The position numbers and the translations under genes are program-made. Shown piece after piece: positions 10,801 through 21,812 of a stretch of 64,000 nt of DNA. The notes beneath the pieces were generated by a model. That model made no database searches, was not told the origin of the DNA, and saw nothing but the letters and a program-made list of their open reading frames with translations. Source of the stretch: Lepidostoma basale (taxonomy: Eukaryota > Arthropoda > Insecta > Trichoptera > Lepidostomatidae); the NCBI GenBank assembly GCA_022606425.2, contig JAHDVF020000433.1:429322-493321 (forward strand), read 5' to 3'. Position 1 is the first letter of the stretch. Every line of letters starts with the position of its first letter.

Positions 10801-11100
10801 GTCATACCACCAAATAATAGCTTCATTCCAAAGCTTGTAAATGACATGTTTCGCCTATAGAAGACTTTATCAAATGTATGTATTTACATTTGAAAAGACA
10901 GGCGGAAGATGTCACTCACATAAATAATAAACCTTTTAGAAAATATACGTTTTCATTCGTATTAATTAGTTTTATGATCACATTTGATAATGCCTTAGAA
11001 AGGCAAAATATGTGATTCTCATAAACTATAATACAACTCATAGAAAACGGACGTTTTTATCCGTATTAATTGATGTACATTCAGTTCTTCACTTTAAAAA
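10801..11100. repeat. Two inverted copies of the UUGAUAA repeat
   Basis: A minus-strand copy (motif 10843-10873) and a plus-strand copy (motif 10984-11014), each followed by the family tail TAGAAAA..ACGTTTT.AT.CGTATTAATT. The plus copy has lost GAAAC (AAAAT) and GTC (GTG). Confidence 0.6.
10843..10873 (-). ncRNA. Hammerhead-like motif, UUGAUAA family
   Basis: Minus strand: TTGATAA, A, stem II GTCT..AGGC with a U-G pair, GAAAC, AT, GTC. Core positions corresponding to C3 and G8 of the hammerhead are U and A. Stem I is weak (2 bp). Confidence 0.5.
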
Positions 11101-11204
11101 AAATTTGAGCGGTTTCAACAACTCCTTATTATATTCTGGATAATGTTACAATTTTAATGACAATTTATTATAATTAATTAAACTATACTTTTATATATCA
11201 CCCT

Positions 11205-11675
11205 GTATAAAACAATCATCCGAACAGTAGTGACCTATGGATGTGAGGCGTGGACTTAGACAAGCGAAATCCGCAGAGCGACTGGATACTTTTGAGAGAA
11301 GGGTGCTGCGCAGAATTCTGGGGCCTGTGAATGACGGTGAAGGCTGGAGAGCGCGGCATAATGACGAGCTGTACAATATTTACAAAGCTCCCAGTCTCTC
11401 CACACAGGTCAGACGAATAGACTAAGATGGGCCGGTCACGTGCAGAGGATGCCGTCATCGCGAACCCCAAAATGATTGCTGGAGTGGCACCCAGGTGGTA
11501 GAAGACCAATTGGACGACCAAGGCTGCGATGGGAGGATGAAGTTGGGAGAGATGGAGCAAGATTGTTAAGAGTGTCAGATTGGAGGGTCGAAGCGGAGGA
11601 CAGGAGGAGTTGGAGGCGAAGAATACTGGAGGCTAAGGCTCGATATGGGCTGTAGGGCCATCGAAGAAGAAGAAG
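11205..11675 (+). pseudogene. LINE polyprotein C-terminal remnant (third lineage)
   Basis: Plus-strand translation with frameshifts gives TIIRTVVTYGCEAWT, LDTFERRVLRRILGPV, ELYNIYK, RLRWAGHVQRM, GRPRLRWEDEVGRD and WRVEAEDRRSWRRRILEAKA, then a GAAGAA-type terminal repeat (11665-11680). This is the C-terminal tail of an RTE-like polyprotein distinct from the INAVEMRSLRRMCG lineage. One stop lies in the 'YGCEAWT' block and one frameshift lies near 11420. Confidence 0.7.
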
Positions 11676-12224
11676 AAGATACTTTTATATTTATATGTAC
11701 GTTATATTTGTATTCCACCGGAATCAATATGTCTTCTATGAAGACATGAATTTTATTTTAATTGATGAGACATTTTCTGAATAACAGTTTACCTATTGCG
11801 TCACACTTTTATTCTTGTGGCATTGCCATTCTCTTCATGATCACATTTTGCCAAAAGAAATACAAAATTAAAAATGGCCGATCTCACTTAGCTTTAATAA
11901 GTTTTAAATTGAATTTTCTACTTGCAGATGGGGTGGCAAGGATGGAACTGACCGCAGCCGAACAATGGTGAGTGCAAAATATCGAATTCAAAGTTTCGGG
12001 ATCTAAAACTCTACTATGTACGTTTGGAGTAATGCGGATGCGTGTTTTGTGTGAGTTTATCTAAATTTTGTTAGGTTTTTTTACGGCTCAATGCTTTTTA
12101 ATTCTTTGGAATTATATATAATATATCCACGTGGGAGTTAACGGTGGTTTTATAATTATTATAATTAATTATACGATTAGCTGAATTTTAAAATAAGATA
12201 TGCAACAGGATTGTTATCCTGCTA
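11676..12224. other. Unassigned AT-rich DNA
   Basis: A 69-codon open frame at 11762-11971 has no recognised motif. No repeat identified. Confidence 0.3.
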
Positions 12225-12640
12225 TTCAACCAGTTTTAACCTGCGGTTCGGAGTGTTGGCCACTCAAAAAACTACAGGAAGAACTGCACAGTACTGAAAT
12301 GAGGGTACTGATGTGTGCGGGCGGAGAAACGTTGCTCCACCACATCGGGAACATATCCGCGGCAGTTTGAGAGTGAGGCCAATTTTAGATAAACTTGAAG
12401 AGAACCGTCTGAGATGGTACGGCCACGTCATACGGGACCCAGCTGATCATGCTACAAGGAGAGTAATGGAAACGGACTAGCTACCCAGGGGACGTGGTAG
12501 GCCCAAGCTGACATGGATGGGACTTTTTAATAGGACTCTCAAAAGAGATCGGATGCCACCAGATGCCACCCAGAACATACAGTTCTAGAGACGCCATACA
12601 AGAAAAGCCGACCCCAAGTAAATCGGACAAGGCTAGGAAG
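12225..12640 (+). pseudogene. RTE-clade LINE C-terminal remnant (fourth lineage)
   Basis: Plus-strand sequence translates in pieces to GSECWPLKKLQEELHSTEMR, VRPILDKLEENRLRWYGHVI and GRGRPKLTWM. This matches the classic RTE layout YGSECW...TEMRMLRW...LRWYGHV...RGRPK.TW. Frameshifts and stops break it. It is clearly different from the 39312-40142 lineage, so several RTE-like families have been active. Confidence 0.7.
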
Positions 12641-12699
12641 AAGGAAAACAGAACAATATTAGAACTTTGAGGGAAAAATCGAAATAAGATAACATAGTA

Positions 12700-12875
12700 G
12701 TGATACTGATCTTGGAGGGTAAGATTGAGGATCGACGAGGTGTTGGGAGAAGGCAGATTTGCTGGCTGAGGAACATCCGAGAGTGGACAGGGCTGAGGAC
12801 CGTGGAGGAGCTGTTCCGAGCTGCCCAGGACAGGGAGACCTACTCAAGGGTGATAGTCAACGTTGGGGAGACCTG
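12700..12875 (+). pseudogene. LINE C-terminus fragment (extreme 3' coding end)
   Basis: A short open stretch translates as LEGKIEDRRGVGRRQICWLR, then NIREWTGLRTVEELFRAAQD and a terminal VNVGET stop. The pattern EGKI.G+RGVGR+...WL+NIREWTG....LF..A.D+ is a familiar LINE C-terminal tail. It directly follows the unrelated LINE at 12225-12640, indicating an insertion boundary near 12650. Confidence 0.6.
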
Positions 12876-12889
12876 ACAAGACACAGAAA

Positions 12890-13955
12890 GAAGAAGTTCT
12901 GATACAAATCGAAATATAATTACGTGAAGTTTAATAGTTTCTTCTTTGTCTTAGGAAGAAACCATCTGTTAATAAGTGAATGTAATTATTTATTAACATT
13001 TTAATTAACCCGATGTTTAATATTAACTTCAGACCATGTGTTTGAAATTCGTATTTTCGCAATTCAATAACAATCGAATAAATACGAGTAAGCGAGTTAA
13101 TAAACCACGAGCGGAAGGAGCTGAAGTAATGCTTTCTGTTTATAAAAGATTTCATATATTACGGAAATATTCCTTTATTTCTGGAGAAAAGGGAGCATTC
13201 GGAGAACATAAGTCCAGAACCCGCCCTACGGCGTAGCCAATCAGTGAAGGGGATTATAAAACAATATGTTTTTATTGTATACAAATGGTACAAAATGAAT
13301 TGCTATTAAGTTACATTTCAAAAATAAATACGTATATATTTAAACATTAATATTTACGTTTTTTTCTCGTGAAGTATCTGAAAGGTCACTAAAAATTATG
13401 TCACCAAAGAGTCACAATTCACTAAATTTTGAAGTTTTTGATAGAAAATTTATATTTATTCTATGAAACCTGTTTCTAAGTTGTTCTGATTATATTGTTA
13501 TATAATACAAGCGCCATTATTGCAGGTTTAATCACTAGACGGATTTTAAAATAATTTTAAATTACACTAGACTACTGATAACGTCTGTTTTTTAGAAGTT
13601 TTTTTTTATTGGGGAATGACACGTTTCGCTTGTTATATTTTCAATATTTAATATGGAGTTAATACTCATCACTGTTCAAGAAACTCTTTTTATTATAATA
13701 TTATTTCTTGAACAACTATGTGAAATTTCATATCAAACAATTAATAAAAATGAAAACATTTGTTTTATGGAAGTTTTTTTTTCATGGTTTTAGGCAATGA
13801 CAAACTTCTCATTTCTAAGGCATTATAAATATTTTCGTTTGTGTTATATCACTGAGCTGTTGCTTCAGGTTATTTGATATGACATAAGAAATAAATTTGT
13901 TTTCAGAAAACTAAACATAAGTAATTGTTTGTATTTTTTATGTATGTACTTTGTA
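12890..13955. other. Unassigned AT-rich DNA with decayed UUGAUAA-family repeats
   Basis: 13530-13660 and 13730-13860 carry the family landmarks TTAATA.AA.T..AAACAT.TGTTTTATGGAAG and GACA..TTC.C, but their motif cores are too eroded to fold. No coding sequence seen. Confidence 0.35.
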
Positions 13956-13979
13956 TACACAACACTAAATTGCATATCT

Positions 13980-14010
13980 GACATGTTTCGGAAAACCAGT
14001 CCTTCTTCAG
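13980..14010 (-). ncRNA. Hammerhead-like motif, CUGAAGA family
   Basis: Minus strand: CTGAAGA, A, stem II GGAC..TTCC (3 of 4 pairs), GAAAC, AT, GTC. Flanks give a 6-bp stem I after one mismatch (TGTATC/GATATG). Partner of 14191-14237. Confidence 0.6.
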
Positions 14011-14190
14011 TGATACATTTTATAAAGATACATATTTAAAATATTATTATACAAAGTACAAATATGATCAATTTTGACATATGTTATAAAGATTTATTTT
14101 ATTTATTTATATTTATTTATTTTAAAATAAATCTTTATCACATCTGTCAAAATTTATCATATTTGTAAACAACTTTATAATATTTTAAAT

Positions 14191-14237
14191 ATGTATCACT
14201 GAAGAAGGACTGGTTGTCCGAAACATGTCTGATATGT
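14191..14237 (+). ncRNA. Hammerhead-like motif with 8-bp stem I (best candidate)
   Basis: Stem I 5' strand ATGTATCA (14191-14198) pairs with TGATATGT (14230-14237), with two G-U pairs. Between them lie the core CTGAAGA (14199-14205), one A, stem II GGAC/GTCC closed by TGGTT, then GAAA (14220-14223), C-AT-G and TC. Predicted cleavage is after C14229. Every conserved hammerhead core base is present except for one extra nucleotide before stem II. Stem III is reduced to A-U and C-G, and ACATGT is self-complementary, so a dimeric fold is more plausible than a monomer. Confidence 0.7.
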
Positions 14238-14295
14238 AATTTTAATACGGTTGTATATACAAAGAATACAAAAATAAAAAATAAAAAAAACAAAT

Positions 14296-15419
14296 AAAAC
14301 ATCTACAACACAAAGTATGTAGCGAACATAGAAGAGATAAGTAATTGTAATTAACATTTTTAAAACAATGTTCAAAAATCATCTTGTTTGCCCTTCTGTT
14401 TTTCTATCATTTTATTAATATTACATATATTTGGTTTAAACTTTTGATGCGGGGACTACAATTCTGCTACGCTACAGATTCGCATACTTTTTTTAGTGGA
14501 TATTAAAAATAACATTCTTCCTATTGAAAGGCGCACGGAGCTGCGGCTGGAGAGGAAACTGTTTTGTGTAAATTGATTTATGGGTTGTGGTCCATGCGAT
14601 CCGGAAACCTGAAAAGGTAAACTTAACGGAGCTTTCTCGCAGCGCTTTACTCCACAGCGGCAAGGCGTTCTCATCCAAAACTACCCCGATTACTGTACAA
14701 ACAACGACTATCCATATTTTAAAATTACGTGTAAAGATAAACTTATTTAAAGCTTTTTGCAATGCTGTGTCGAAATATCGTTAACTCGATAAAATATTGA
14801 GATTCTTTTAAAAATTTGTACGCAAAATCGGCAATGCAAACTTAAAATGAATTCAGTAGGTTTCGAAAGTGCGATGGAATATTGTTTCGCGTGTTTCAAA
14901 TGAAGGGTATAGAGTTCTGGTTGAGTCCGATCTACCGCTTCTGCTGAAGCTGTGTGTAAGGTCGGGACTTAGATCGGTGGAAGTTTATTGTTGCTCGAGG
15001 AAACACGAGGGCTGAAGGGCGTCATATTTCTTGCAAATAATCGCAAATTGCCGCGCCCTACACGCTCCGATGAAATGGGGTCGAACTTACCGCCGATATT
15101 TTTCATCGCGATCTCAATCTTATTTTACAAGTCTTTTTTCCTGTTATTTATTGACTCGAACGAAAATCGTTTTTTTGTAATAACTTACAAAATGAGATAT
15201 GCGGGAAGGAGAAATAATTTTATTAGAAGAACAACTTGTTAAGAAGACGATGCCTACAGAAAAAACATTAATCAGTTGTTTGGCTGTCAATATTTTGATT
15301 ATCAATGTATTTCTATATTCTATCGAGACTCCTGTTGCATAGCTTCTGATGTAATATCAAATAGAATACTAGCGCGTACTGAATAATTTGAATGAACGTG
15401 GATAATTGGTAAATAAGAA
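14296..15419. other. Unassigned DNA with GC-richer blocks
   Basis: 14530-14720 and 14880-15110 are GC-richer and single-copy here, with short overlapping open frames but no recognised domain. The rest is AT-rich. Confidence 0.3.
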
Positions 15420-16095
15420 TTATAAATGGAAGTGAAGCATGGAACTGGCAAAAGAATGATGAAAGTAGAATAAATGCAGAAAAAAATTAGATCTCTAAGA
15501 TGAATGTGTCGTAAATCTGTATATATCGCACCGTGAGTGTAAAACCGAATTAAGTGCAAATATACATTTTCGAGATATGGGAGTTTAAAGGTTTCATATT
15601 GCTTGGAAAAACTGTTTTTTTTAATAAACCAATGATTTTCGGTTTAGAGTAATATACCTATAAACCGAAAATCATTGGTTTATTTAAAAAAAAAAAGTTT
15701 TTCCAAGCAATATGAAACCTTTAAACTCCCATATCTCCAAAATGTATATTTGCACTTAACTCGGTTTTACACTCACGGTGCGATATGATAGTGTCAAATG
15801 CAAATGTAAGAAGTGAATGCGGTGCGAATGAAAGTATTATGATAAAAATAATGAAAGGGTCGTTAAGATGGTTTGGATTGGAGTGAAAGCAGAATGGTGA
15901 AGAAGGTATATGTCAACGACGCGAACGGAGCTAGAAATAGAAAAAGGCTGAGGAAAACGTGGCAAAATCAAATCAATCAATGTATGAATGTAGAGAAAGC
16001 GAGAGAAGTATGTCAGGACAGAACGGTGTGGCGGTCCATTCGTTCTGCCTACTCCTCCGGAAAGACGGCGCCATGTTTAGTTAGTTAGTTAGTAC
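15420..16095 (+). pseudogene. RTE-like LINE C-terminal remnant split by a MITE
   Basis: 5' part (15420-15525) has GSEAWNWQKNDESRINAE and KIRSLR.MC. 3' part (15784-16095) has SNANVRSECGANESIM, RMVKKVYVNDANGARN and CMNVEKAREVCQDRTVWRSI, then SAYSSGKTAP at the C-terminus, followed by the TTAGTTAGTTAG simple tail. The two parts are contiguous in the family consensus. Confidence 0.75.
15526..15783. mobile_element. Palindromic MITE at a TA target
   Basis: Terminal sequence TCGCACCGTGAGTG and its perfect complement end the element. Both ends abut TA (15524-15525 and 15784-15785). The two arms pair almost along their full ~120 bases, leaving a loop of about a dozen. It lies inside the LINE fragment at a site read as CTGTATATGATAG in another copy (near 40183, complement). 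TA flanks suggest mobilisation by a Tc1/mariner-type transposase. It has no coding capacity. Confidence 0.8.
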
Positions 16096-16429
16096 GTCAC
16101 GATTTAACTTTTTGTAAATATATTTATATTGTAAACTTAATTGAACACCAATTTCAAGATATAAAACCCCAGATTATGCCCCGAAACCCGGAATCGAATA
16201 CTAATTGGCGGTAAAATTCATTAATATTCTGAATATATTAAAATATATTTAATTATTAACTATAACACCCGGCCCACCCATTGTGGTGTAACTTTACACC
16301 GGCGCCCCTGGAAACGATACAAATTCGAACAAACATTCCACCACAAGTGCAAGAGAAGAGGAAAACCATGCATATTAAACTAGCTTACAATTGATACGAC
16401 GAAGAAGATTATTAGAATACTTGTATATT
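16096..16429. other. Unassigned DNA
   Basis: 16260-16330 contains a short GC-richer block (CCCGGCCCACCC, GGCGCCCCTGG). No gene or repeat recognised. Confidence 0.3.
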
Positions 16430-16617
16430 TAAATAATAATTAATTGAAACGATGTTTTATTAATAACTACCTCCATTTTTGTCTCTATTTCGATGCGACC
16501 GGTTTCGCCAGGCCGACTGGTGGTCTGTCGATGTCTGGTAAAACCGATCGCTTTCAAAACAAAGATGAAATGGAAGTTCTATAGCTATTTGAAAATATCG
16601 TTTTATTTCACTTTTAA
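16430..16617. repeat. Decayed palindromic repeat with GAAACCGGTC box
   Basis: Arms beginning AACGATGTTTTATTAATAA and ending ATCGTTTTATTTCAC pair imperfectly. On the minus strand, 16530-16497 has a stem II hairpin CCAG..CTGG followed by GAAAC-CG-GTC. The preceding core reads CAGACCA rather than CUGANGA, so catalysis is doubtful. Related to 18790-18966. Confidence 0.6.
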
Positions 16618-17512
16618 ATTTTTAATTGTATCTCAATAGAGACGAAGAAACAAACTGGAAACTGAATATGGATGATCAAGGTGTTTACAGGACTTATGAC
16701 CTGTCATTGGTTGGGTTAAGCGCACGCTTTATGTAATTACAACATTCCCCATTCCACCATTGTTATGATCATGTATGATACATTTTTGGAAGTTGTATAT
16801 ATACTCCAAATCCATACTTATTTTCACGTGGCAGTTCCAGTTAGCCATCTATGTAGATTTGATTGTACTAATTAATTTTTTAAGATTAATCTATACAATC
16901 CATCCACTAACGCCATCTATGAAGAATGATTGTTTAGCATTTAGCAAACTACTTTATTAACACAATGCGAAGAGGCTACCGCCTCCTATCGCACTGTTAG
17001 AAGTCGCCTGGAGTATCCACTCCTATTTTATACGCCAAATAATTGACCAGAATATTTACAAATATTTGTGAAATGTATACTTATATCTGTATACGAATCC
17101 TGGATTTTCACCTGTGGGAAATGGGAAATGGGAAAATAGGAGGCGGTAGCCTCTTCGCATTGTGTTAATAAAGTAGTTTGCTAAATGCTAAACAATCATT
17201 CTGCATAGATGGCGTTAGTGGATGGATTGTATAGATTAATCTTAAAAAATTAATTAGTACAATCAAATCTACATAGATGGCTAACTGGAACTGCCACGTG
17301 AAGATAAGTATGGATTTGGAGTATATATACAACTTCCAAAAATGTATCATACATGATCATAACAATGGTGGAATGGGGAATGTTGTAATTACATAAAGCG
17401 TGCGCTTAACCCAACCAATGACAGGTCATAAGTCCTGTAAACACCTTGATCATCCATATTCAGTTTCCAGTTTGTTTCTTCGTCTCTATTGAGATACAAT
17501 TCAAAATTTAAA
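16618..17512. repeat. Near-perfect inverted dimer of the fold-back family
   Basis: Left arm (16618-16999) and right arm (17134-17512) are almost identical inverted copies. The same 61-codon frame appears on both strands with a single K/Q difference. The unit begins ATTGTATCTCAATAGAGACG and includes GACCTGTCATTGGTTGGGTT. The 134-base loop matches the downstream part of the unit at 29490-29650, so the left unit is longer than the right. High arm identity implies recent origin or conversion. Its transcript could form a ~380-bp hairpin. Confidence 0.85.
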
Positions 17513-18005
17513 TTAACCACCCTCTGTTGGGGTAGGCAGAGAGAATGGACCGCCACACTACTCTATCCTAGCACACCTCTCTAGATTCCTCCACATTCAT
17601 ACAGCGAGTCATTCATGCACGTCGATTCTTCCGACTTTTAACATGACCAACCTTTAAAATTTGATTCATGCCATGTTTTCCTCGATCTGCCTCGATTTCG
17701 TACTCCATTTACATCATTAACGTATACTTTCTTAACCATTTTTTCTCCATCCATCCGCTCCATATGTCCGAACCAACGCAGCGATCCTTTCATAATTTTA
17801 TTAATAATACCTTCTTCCGCTCTACATTCCTTTCTTATATCAGCATTTGAGATTCTGTCGTATATCGTTCTACCACACATACGTCTTAGGGACCGCATTT
17901 ATTCTGCTGTCATCCTTCTGCCAGTTCCATGCTTCGCTTCTATACATTAAGGTTGGGACCAGAACTCCATTGTGAACGGCATTTTCGCTTTTCTTGATAA
18001 ATTCT
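17513..18005 (-). pseudogene. RTE-like LINE C-terminal remnant
   Basis: Minus strand from about 18000: VHNGVLVPTLMY.SEAWNWQK, then MRSLRRMCGRTIYDRISNAD, EEGIINKIMKGSLRWFGHME, MVKKVYVNDVNGVRNRGRSRK and the 3' tail near 17520. Close to the 39312-40142 copy but frameshifted near 17660 and 17900. It abuts the right arm of the inverted dimer directly, with the LINE's simple tail missing. Confidence 0.75.
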
Positions 18006-18480
18006 AATCTAAAATTAGATTATTTTAAAAACTATTCATTGTTTTTTTATTTACGAATTTGATTATTAAAAGATTGCGGTAGAGTTATAAAGCACAACAT
18101 TTAAATACGTCCTCAAAGCAACATGTACTTTTCAAACACCACTCTTTGCTCATCTTCTCATGATTTGATCACATTTGAATTTTTTTACATTTCAATTTTG
18201 ACAAGTGAGCCCCGCTCACCTGGACGTCCACGTGATATGATTAACATGTCCGAGTGCCGACCGATGTGTATGTGTTTTTATATTTGCACACCGAGGGAAG
18301 TGCTCACTCTAATGAGCGGTTCGCACGTGCGATGGCATAATATACTACCAACACGAGACGGGTCCATTTACTCCGAAATTAAACTAATATTCTAAAATTA
18401 TGATGGTACCTTCGACTTCCTGGGGCAGATGTACTCATTTAACATTTTTTTTAAATTTGTAACCATTATTTGAATGTCAA
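18006..18480. other. Unassigned DNA with a GC-richer block
   Basis: 18195-18370 is GC-richer and single-copy here (GTGAGCCCCGCTCACC forms a small hairpin near 18206). No coding motif recognised. Confidence 0.3.
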
Positions 18481-18487
18481 ATATTAT

Positions 18488-18515
18488 TTGATAATGCCTT
18501 AAGGCGAAACATGTC
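18488..18515 (+). ncRNA. Hammerhead-like motif, UUGAUAA family
   Basis: TTGATAA, T, stem II GCC-TTAA-GGC, GAAAC, AT, GTC. This is the shortest stem II in the family but perfectly paired. The family tail (AAAACAGACCTTTTATCCGTATTAAT) follows at 18540-18567 with little change. Confidence 0.6.
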
Positions 18516-18789
18516 ATTTACATAAACATTATAAAAATTCAAAACAGACCTTTTATCCGTATTAATCATCGTTCAAGAAACAATAAATAACTTAAATTAC
18601 GGTTAGAAAAATAGACGAACGTGCATGTTACGATGAAAGGATATAGGGGAACTCAAAAAGTTTTTATTAACATTTCATTTATTTAAATAGAAATCACACG
18701 CATTATAGATATTTAATTTCAAATCTTTTGCAATTGTGTAATAAGATAATCAAATGATTTTACTGAAATCTCTTGATGGAAGTTCATTT

Positions 18790-18966
18790 TAAATAATAAT
18801 AAAATAAAACGATGTTTTTTAACTACTTCCACTTTTGTCTTTATTTAGACAGCGACCATTTCGCCAGACTGGTCGATCGATGCCAGCGAGCCTGGCGAAA
18901 CCGGTCGCTGTCTAAATAAAGACAAAAGTGGAAGTAGTTAAAAAACATCGTTTTATTTAATTATTA
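18790..18966. repeat. Near-perfect palindrome with GAAACCGGTC box
   Basis: Arms of about 75 bases (ATAAAACGATGTTTTTTAAC and complement) pair almost perfectly. Plus strand 18881-18906 gives stem II GCCAG..CTGGC, GAAAC, CG, GTC. The core before it reads CGATCGA instead of CUGANGA. The minus-strand partner (18880-18851) has GAAAT. Probably an inactive relative of the hammerhead-bearing palindromes. Confidence 0.75.
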
Positions 18967-19169
18967 TGTAATAAGATTTTTTTAGAGACTACTTTGTCGT
19001 ATTAAGTTGATAAAAATGTAGGATGAATTAATTTTTAAAAACAAAAGATATTAAAACATTTATATTATAGATATAAACAAGTGATTAAAATAGATATCCA
19101 TGACTGTAATTTAAGAAAGTATTATTTTACACAACATGTTGTGTAAAATAAATGGTTCAAGTTAAAGGC

Positions 19170-19525
19170 ATAAAAATTGGAGAGACATCTCCAGGCGTAA
19201 TCCAGTACTGTATAATTTGCAGAGCCTTTCACAGTGCATTAATAAAGATTTTCTGCTTAATGCTTCCCAATCTTAATAGATGACGCTAGTGTAGAGTGAA
19301 CCAAAAAAGTGAAGATAGGCGCAGCATTCTAGCATATATACAACTTCAAACAAATTGTCAGACGTGGTGGTCGTAAGAAGGGCGGAATGGGGAATGTTGT
19401 TAAACATAAAGCGATCGCTCAACCCAACCATTGACAGGTCATAAGTCCTGTAAACGCCTCGACCACCATATTCTGTTCCCAGAAAACAATTTACATCTTC
19501 GTCCCTATTGAGATACAATTAATCC
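19170..19525 (-). repeat. Fold-back family unit, single copy
   Basis: Minus-strand unit starting at the ATTGTATCTCAATAG head (~19522) and ending in the GGCGTTT/CCAGGC-GAGATGTCTC-type region near 19170. It contains an 81-codon frame (19273-19518) beginning MYLNRDEDVNCFLGTE. The same frame is open in the copies at 32404-32646 and 60359-60649. Confidence 0.8.
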
Positions 19526-21519
19526 TTATAAAAATATTATTTCATTTAAACATAAGGAGACATTTATATAACCTTATACAATATGTACGATTAGTACATT
19601 ATGTTTTGTGGACAACATATAGCGTATGTTTTGCGTAAGCGGAAGTTAAACGTAACACTTCTCCCGCTTAATTACCATTCTCAAAGGAAAGATGAAATAA
19701 TTAAATAAAAGAACGCAACATGTTTTGCGCGCTCTGAAAGGCGACAAGGAGAAATGAGGACCCTCGGGCGTACCGCAGGTCTCGGCCCGAGTCCTCTGCC
19801 GGGAGGACATCCGGGGCTAATGTGTCCGAGAGCCTTTAAAAGGTTTTATTGCAGCTGGTGAGGCTGCCTCGAAATGATTTATACTCCTGCTCCAACCAAG
19901 AGTAGCACAAAACCGCCGACAGATCTTTTTGTCAGAACTCGACAACATTCTCCCAATTATAATAGTACATTTATTTTGTTCCCATAAAATGTGCACTACG
20001 AAAATTTTCAAGAATTTATCTACTTGTCAAATGATAAAATATTTTCGTATTAAAAGTTCCATGGGTAAGCGATACTATGAATTTATGCACTTTCTATACT
20101 TTATTGACCATACTAATAAATGTTGAGGCGTTTATATCACAAAATAAGCATTATAACAAAACATTTAATACTCATCCTTAAAAAGACAAAAACTCAATAG
20201 GAGAAAACACACGTTTAATGTATTGACACACGCTGATTTTGTCCTTTTAATAATGAGTCATAATACGTTGTTTACTATATCAGCCTTTCTATAGTTTTAG
20301 TTAAGTTATACATAAACCTGAGGAGATTCTGAGAAAATAGTTTATATATTATACTAAGACATTATTGTTATTTCATTATATTCCAAGAGACATTTCTTGT
20401 TCTGAAATTATTTATAAAATAAAGGTGGATATTAACAGTTTTAAAAATTCTTTTTCCAAATTGAAAATAGAGTAAAATTGCTTTGTTATGATTTTTTGAA
20501 TTTTTTTAAAATTCGTTAAACTAATGATTTATTTAAATAATAAAAACTCTTCTATGTTTGCCATAACTTTGTGTTGTAGATGTTGATGTTTGATGTTTTA
20601 TTTACATTTTTTTCTTTAATAAATGTGAGTGTTATATACAAAGTAAATAAAAGTGAAACAATAAAAACCGTATGCCACATTTAAAACGATTTGAATTGTA
20701 CTAAAATATGTTTAGAGATGTTACACCAAGTATGCCGACCCAGCCGAGGGTTATTCTTGCCTCTTCCACTTTGTTACGTTTCACTTCCCGCCAATTTGTT
20801 TTTCTCCTCCAGCCGCTGTTGACATCTCCCCACCCCTTCTTTTACACGTTACCCCAACCCTTAACTCACTTTCATCCCTCGCGATGCTACAGACCAGAAC
20901 ACCGCTAGTCCGTACCCTTCTGAATCAAAGATCCTCCGAGCTGCAGACATCCTGTGTTCTCGTGTTTAGCATTGTCGCCATTATACCCTCGTTCGGAGAA
21001 TAATACCTCACAGGTTTATTATGAATTTATGATACCTTTTTCACTAATTATATTATATGATCCTGGCAGACCAACTAAACTTAAAATATACTGATAAATT
21101 ATTTGGAGTAAGCGTATACGAGTATGCGTATACTGAGAAAGGTTATAATACATTATATAATACAGTTAAAAAACATCGTTTTATTTAATTATTATATAAT
21201 ACATTTGTTGTGAAAATACAAAGATATTGAATTTTCACAATACTCTTTTGCACTTTTCACAAACATGGTTTGTCCAAAGATTTATAGCAAATTTTAACAA
21301 TTAAATGATACAATGTCGTTTCTTATACAATAAATAAAAGAGGTGAGACGAGTTAAGTTCAAAAGTAGGATTAATCGTTATTAAATTATAATTGTTGTAT
21401 AAAAGAAAAAATCAACGATTGGATATAAAGTCAAGTTCATTACATTGCATATATTTAAGTTTATTTAATTATTTATTTTTAATTAAACAAAAACATATGT
21501 GAATCCACAAATCGAAGTA
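19526..21519. other. Unassigned DNA with GC-richer island (19660-19960)
   Basis: The island (GCGCGCTCTGAAAGG, TCTCGGCCCGAGTCC and similar) is single-copy and has no coding motif. 20700-20920 is pyrimidine-rich with a 66-codon frame lacking recognised domains. The remainder is AT-rich. Confidence 0.35.
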
Positions 21520-21736
21520 ATGGCAAATAAGAAATTGATGCTGTGGTTTTTATTTTGTTTGGTAGGTTTAACAGAGATTTCTATTTATATAAAAACGTAA
21601 ATACTTGTGACAAATTAGTTTTGCCTTACGAGGGTATTTTATCAAACCCTTTCAACCAGTTGGAAGATTATACTGGTCGAGAGAGTCTGAGAATGCCCTC
21701 GCAAAGTGAAACAAATTTGTTACAAGTACGTATATT
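21520..21736 (+). CDS. Weak candidate for a secreted-protein first exon
   Basis: An ATG at 21520 opens MANKKLMLWFLFCLVGLTEI, which has the basic start and hydrophobic core of a signal peptide, but it stops at 21598. A different frame continues from 21543 to 21812 and includes LPYEGILSNPFNQLEDYTGR. That frame has amino-acid composition unlike the surrounding junk and reaches a good 5' splice site, CAA|GTACGT, at 21727. A frameshift or an unseen micro-exon structure would be needed to join them. No homologue is recognised. It may be chance. Confidence 0.15.
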
Positions 21737-21812
21737 TTTATATATAAAAAATCTCTGTAAAACCGACGAAACAATCGCGTTTACATTGTATCTTATAAAT
21801 GAGAATTATTAA

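Larger units (their letters stand above)
13956..14295. repeat. Palindromic repeat with two hammerhead-like motifs
   Basis: Arms pair from about 13960 to 14290 (GTATACACAACACTAAATT-type outer sequence), with an A/T-rich centre of ATTTATTTA repeats. The minus-strand motif (13980-14010) and the plus-strand motif (14191-14237) read outward from the centre. A single plus-strand copy of this family is at 62975-63100. Confidence 0.8.
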
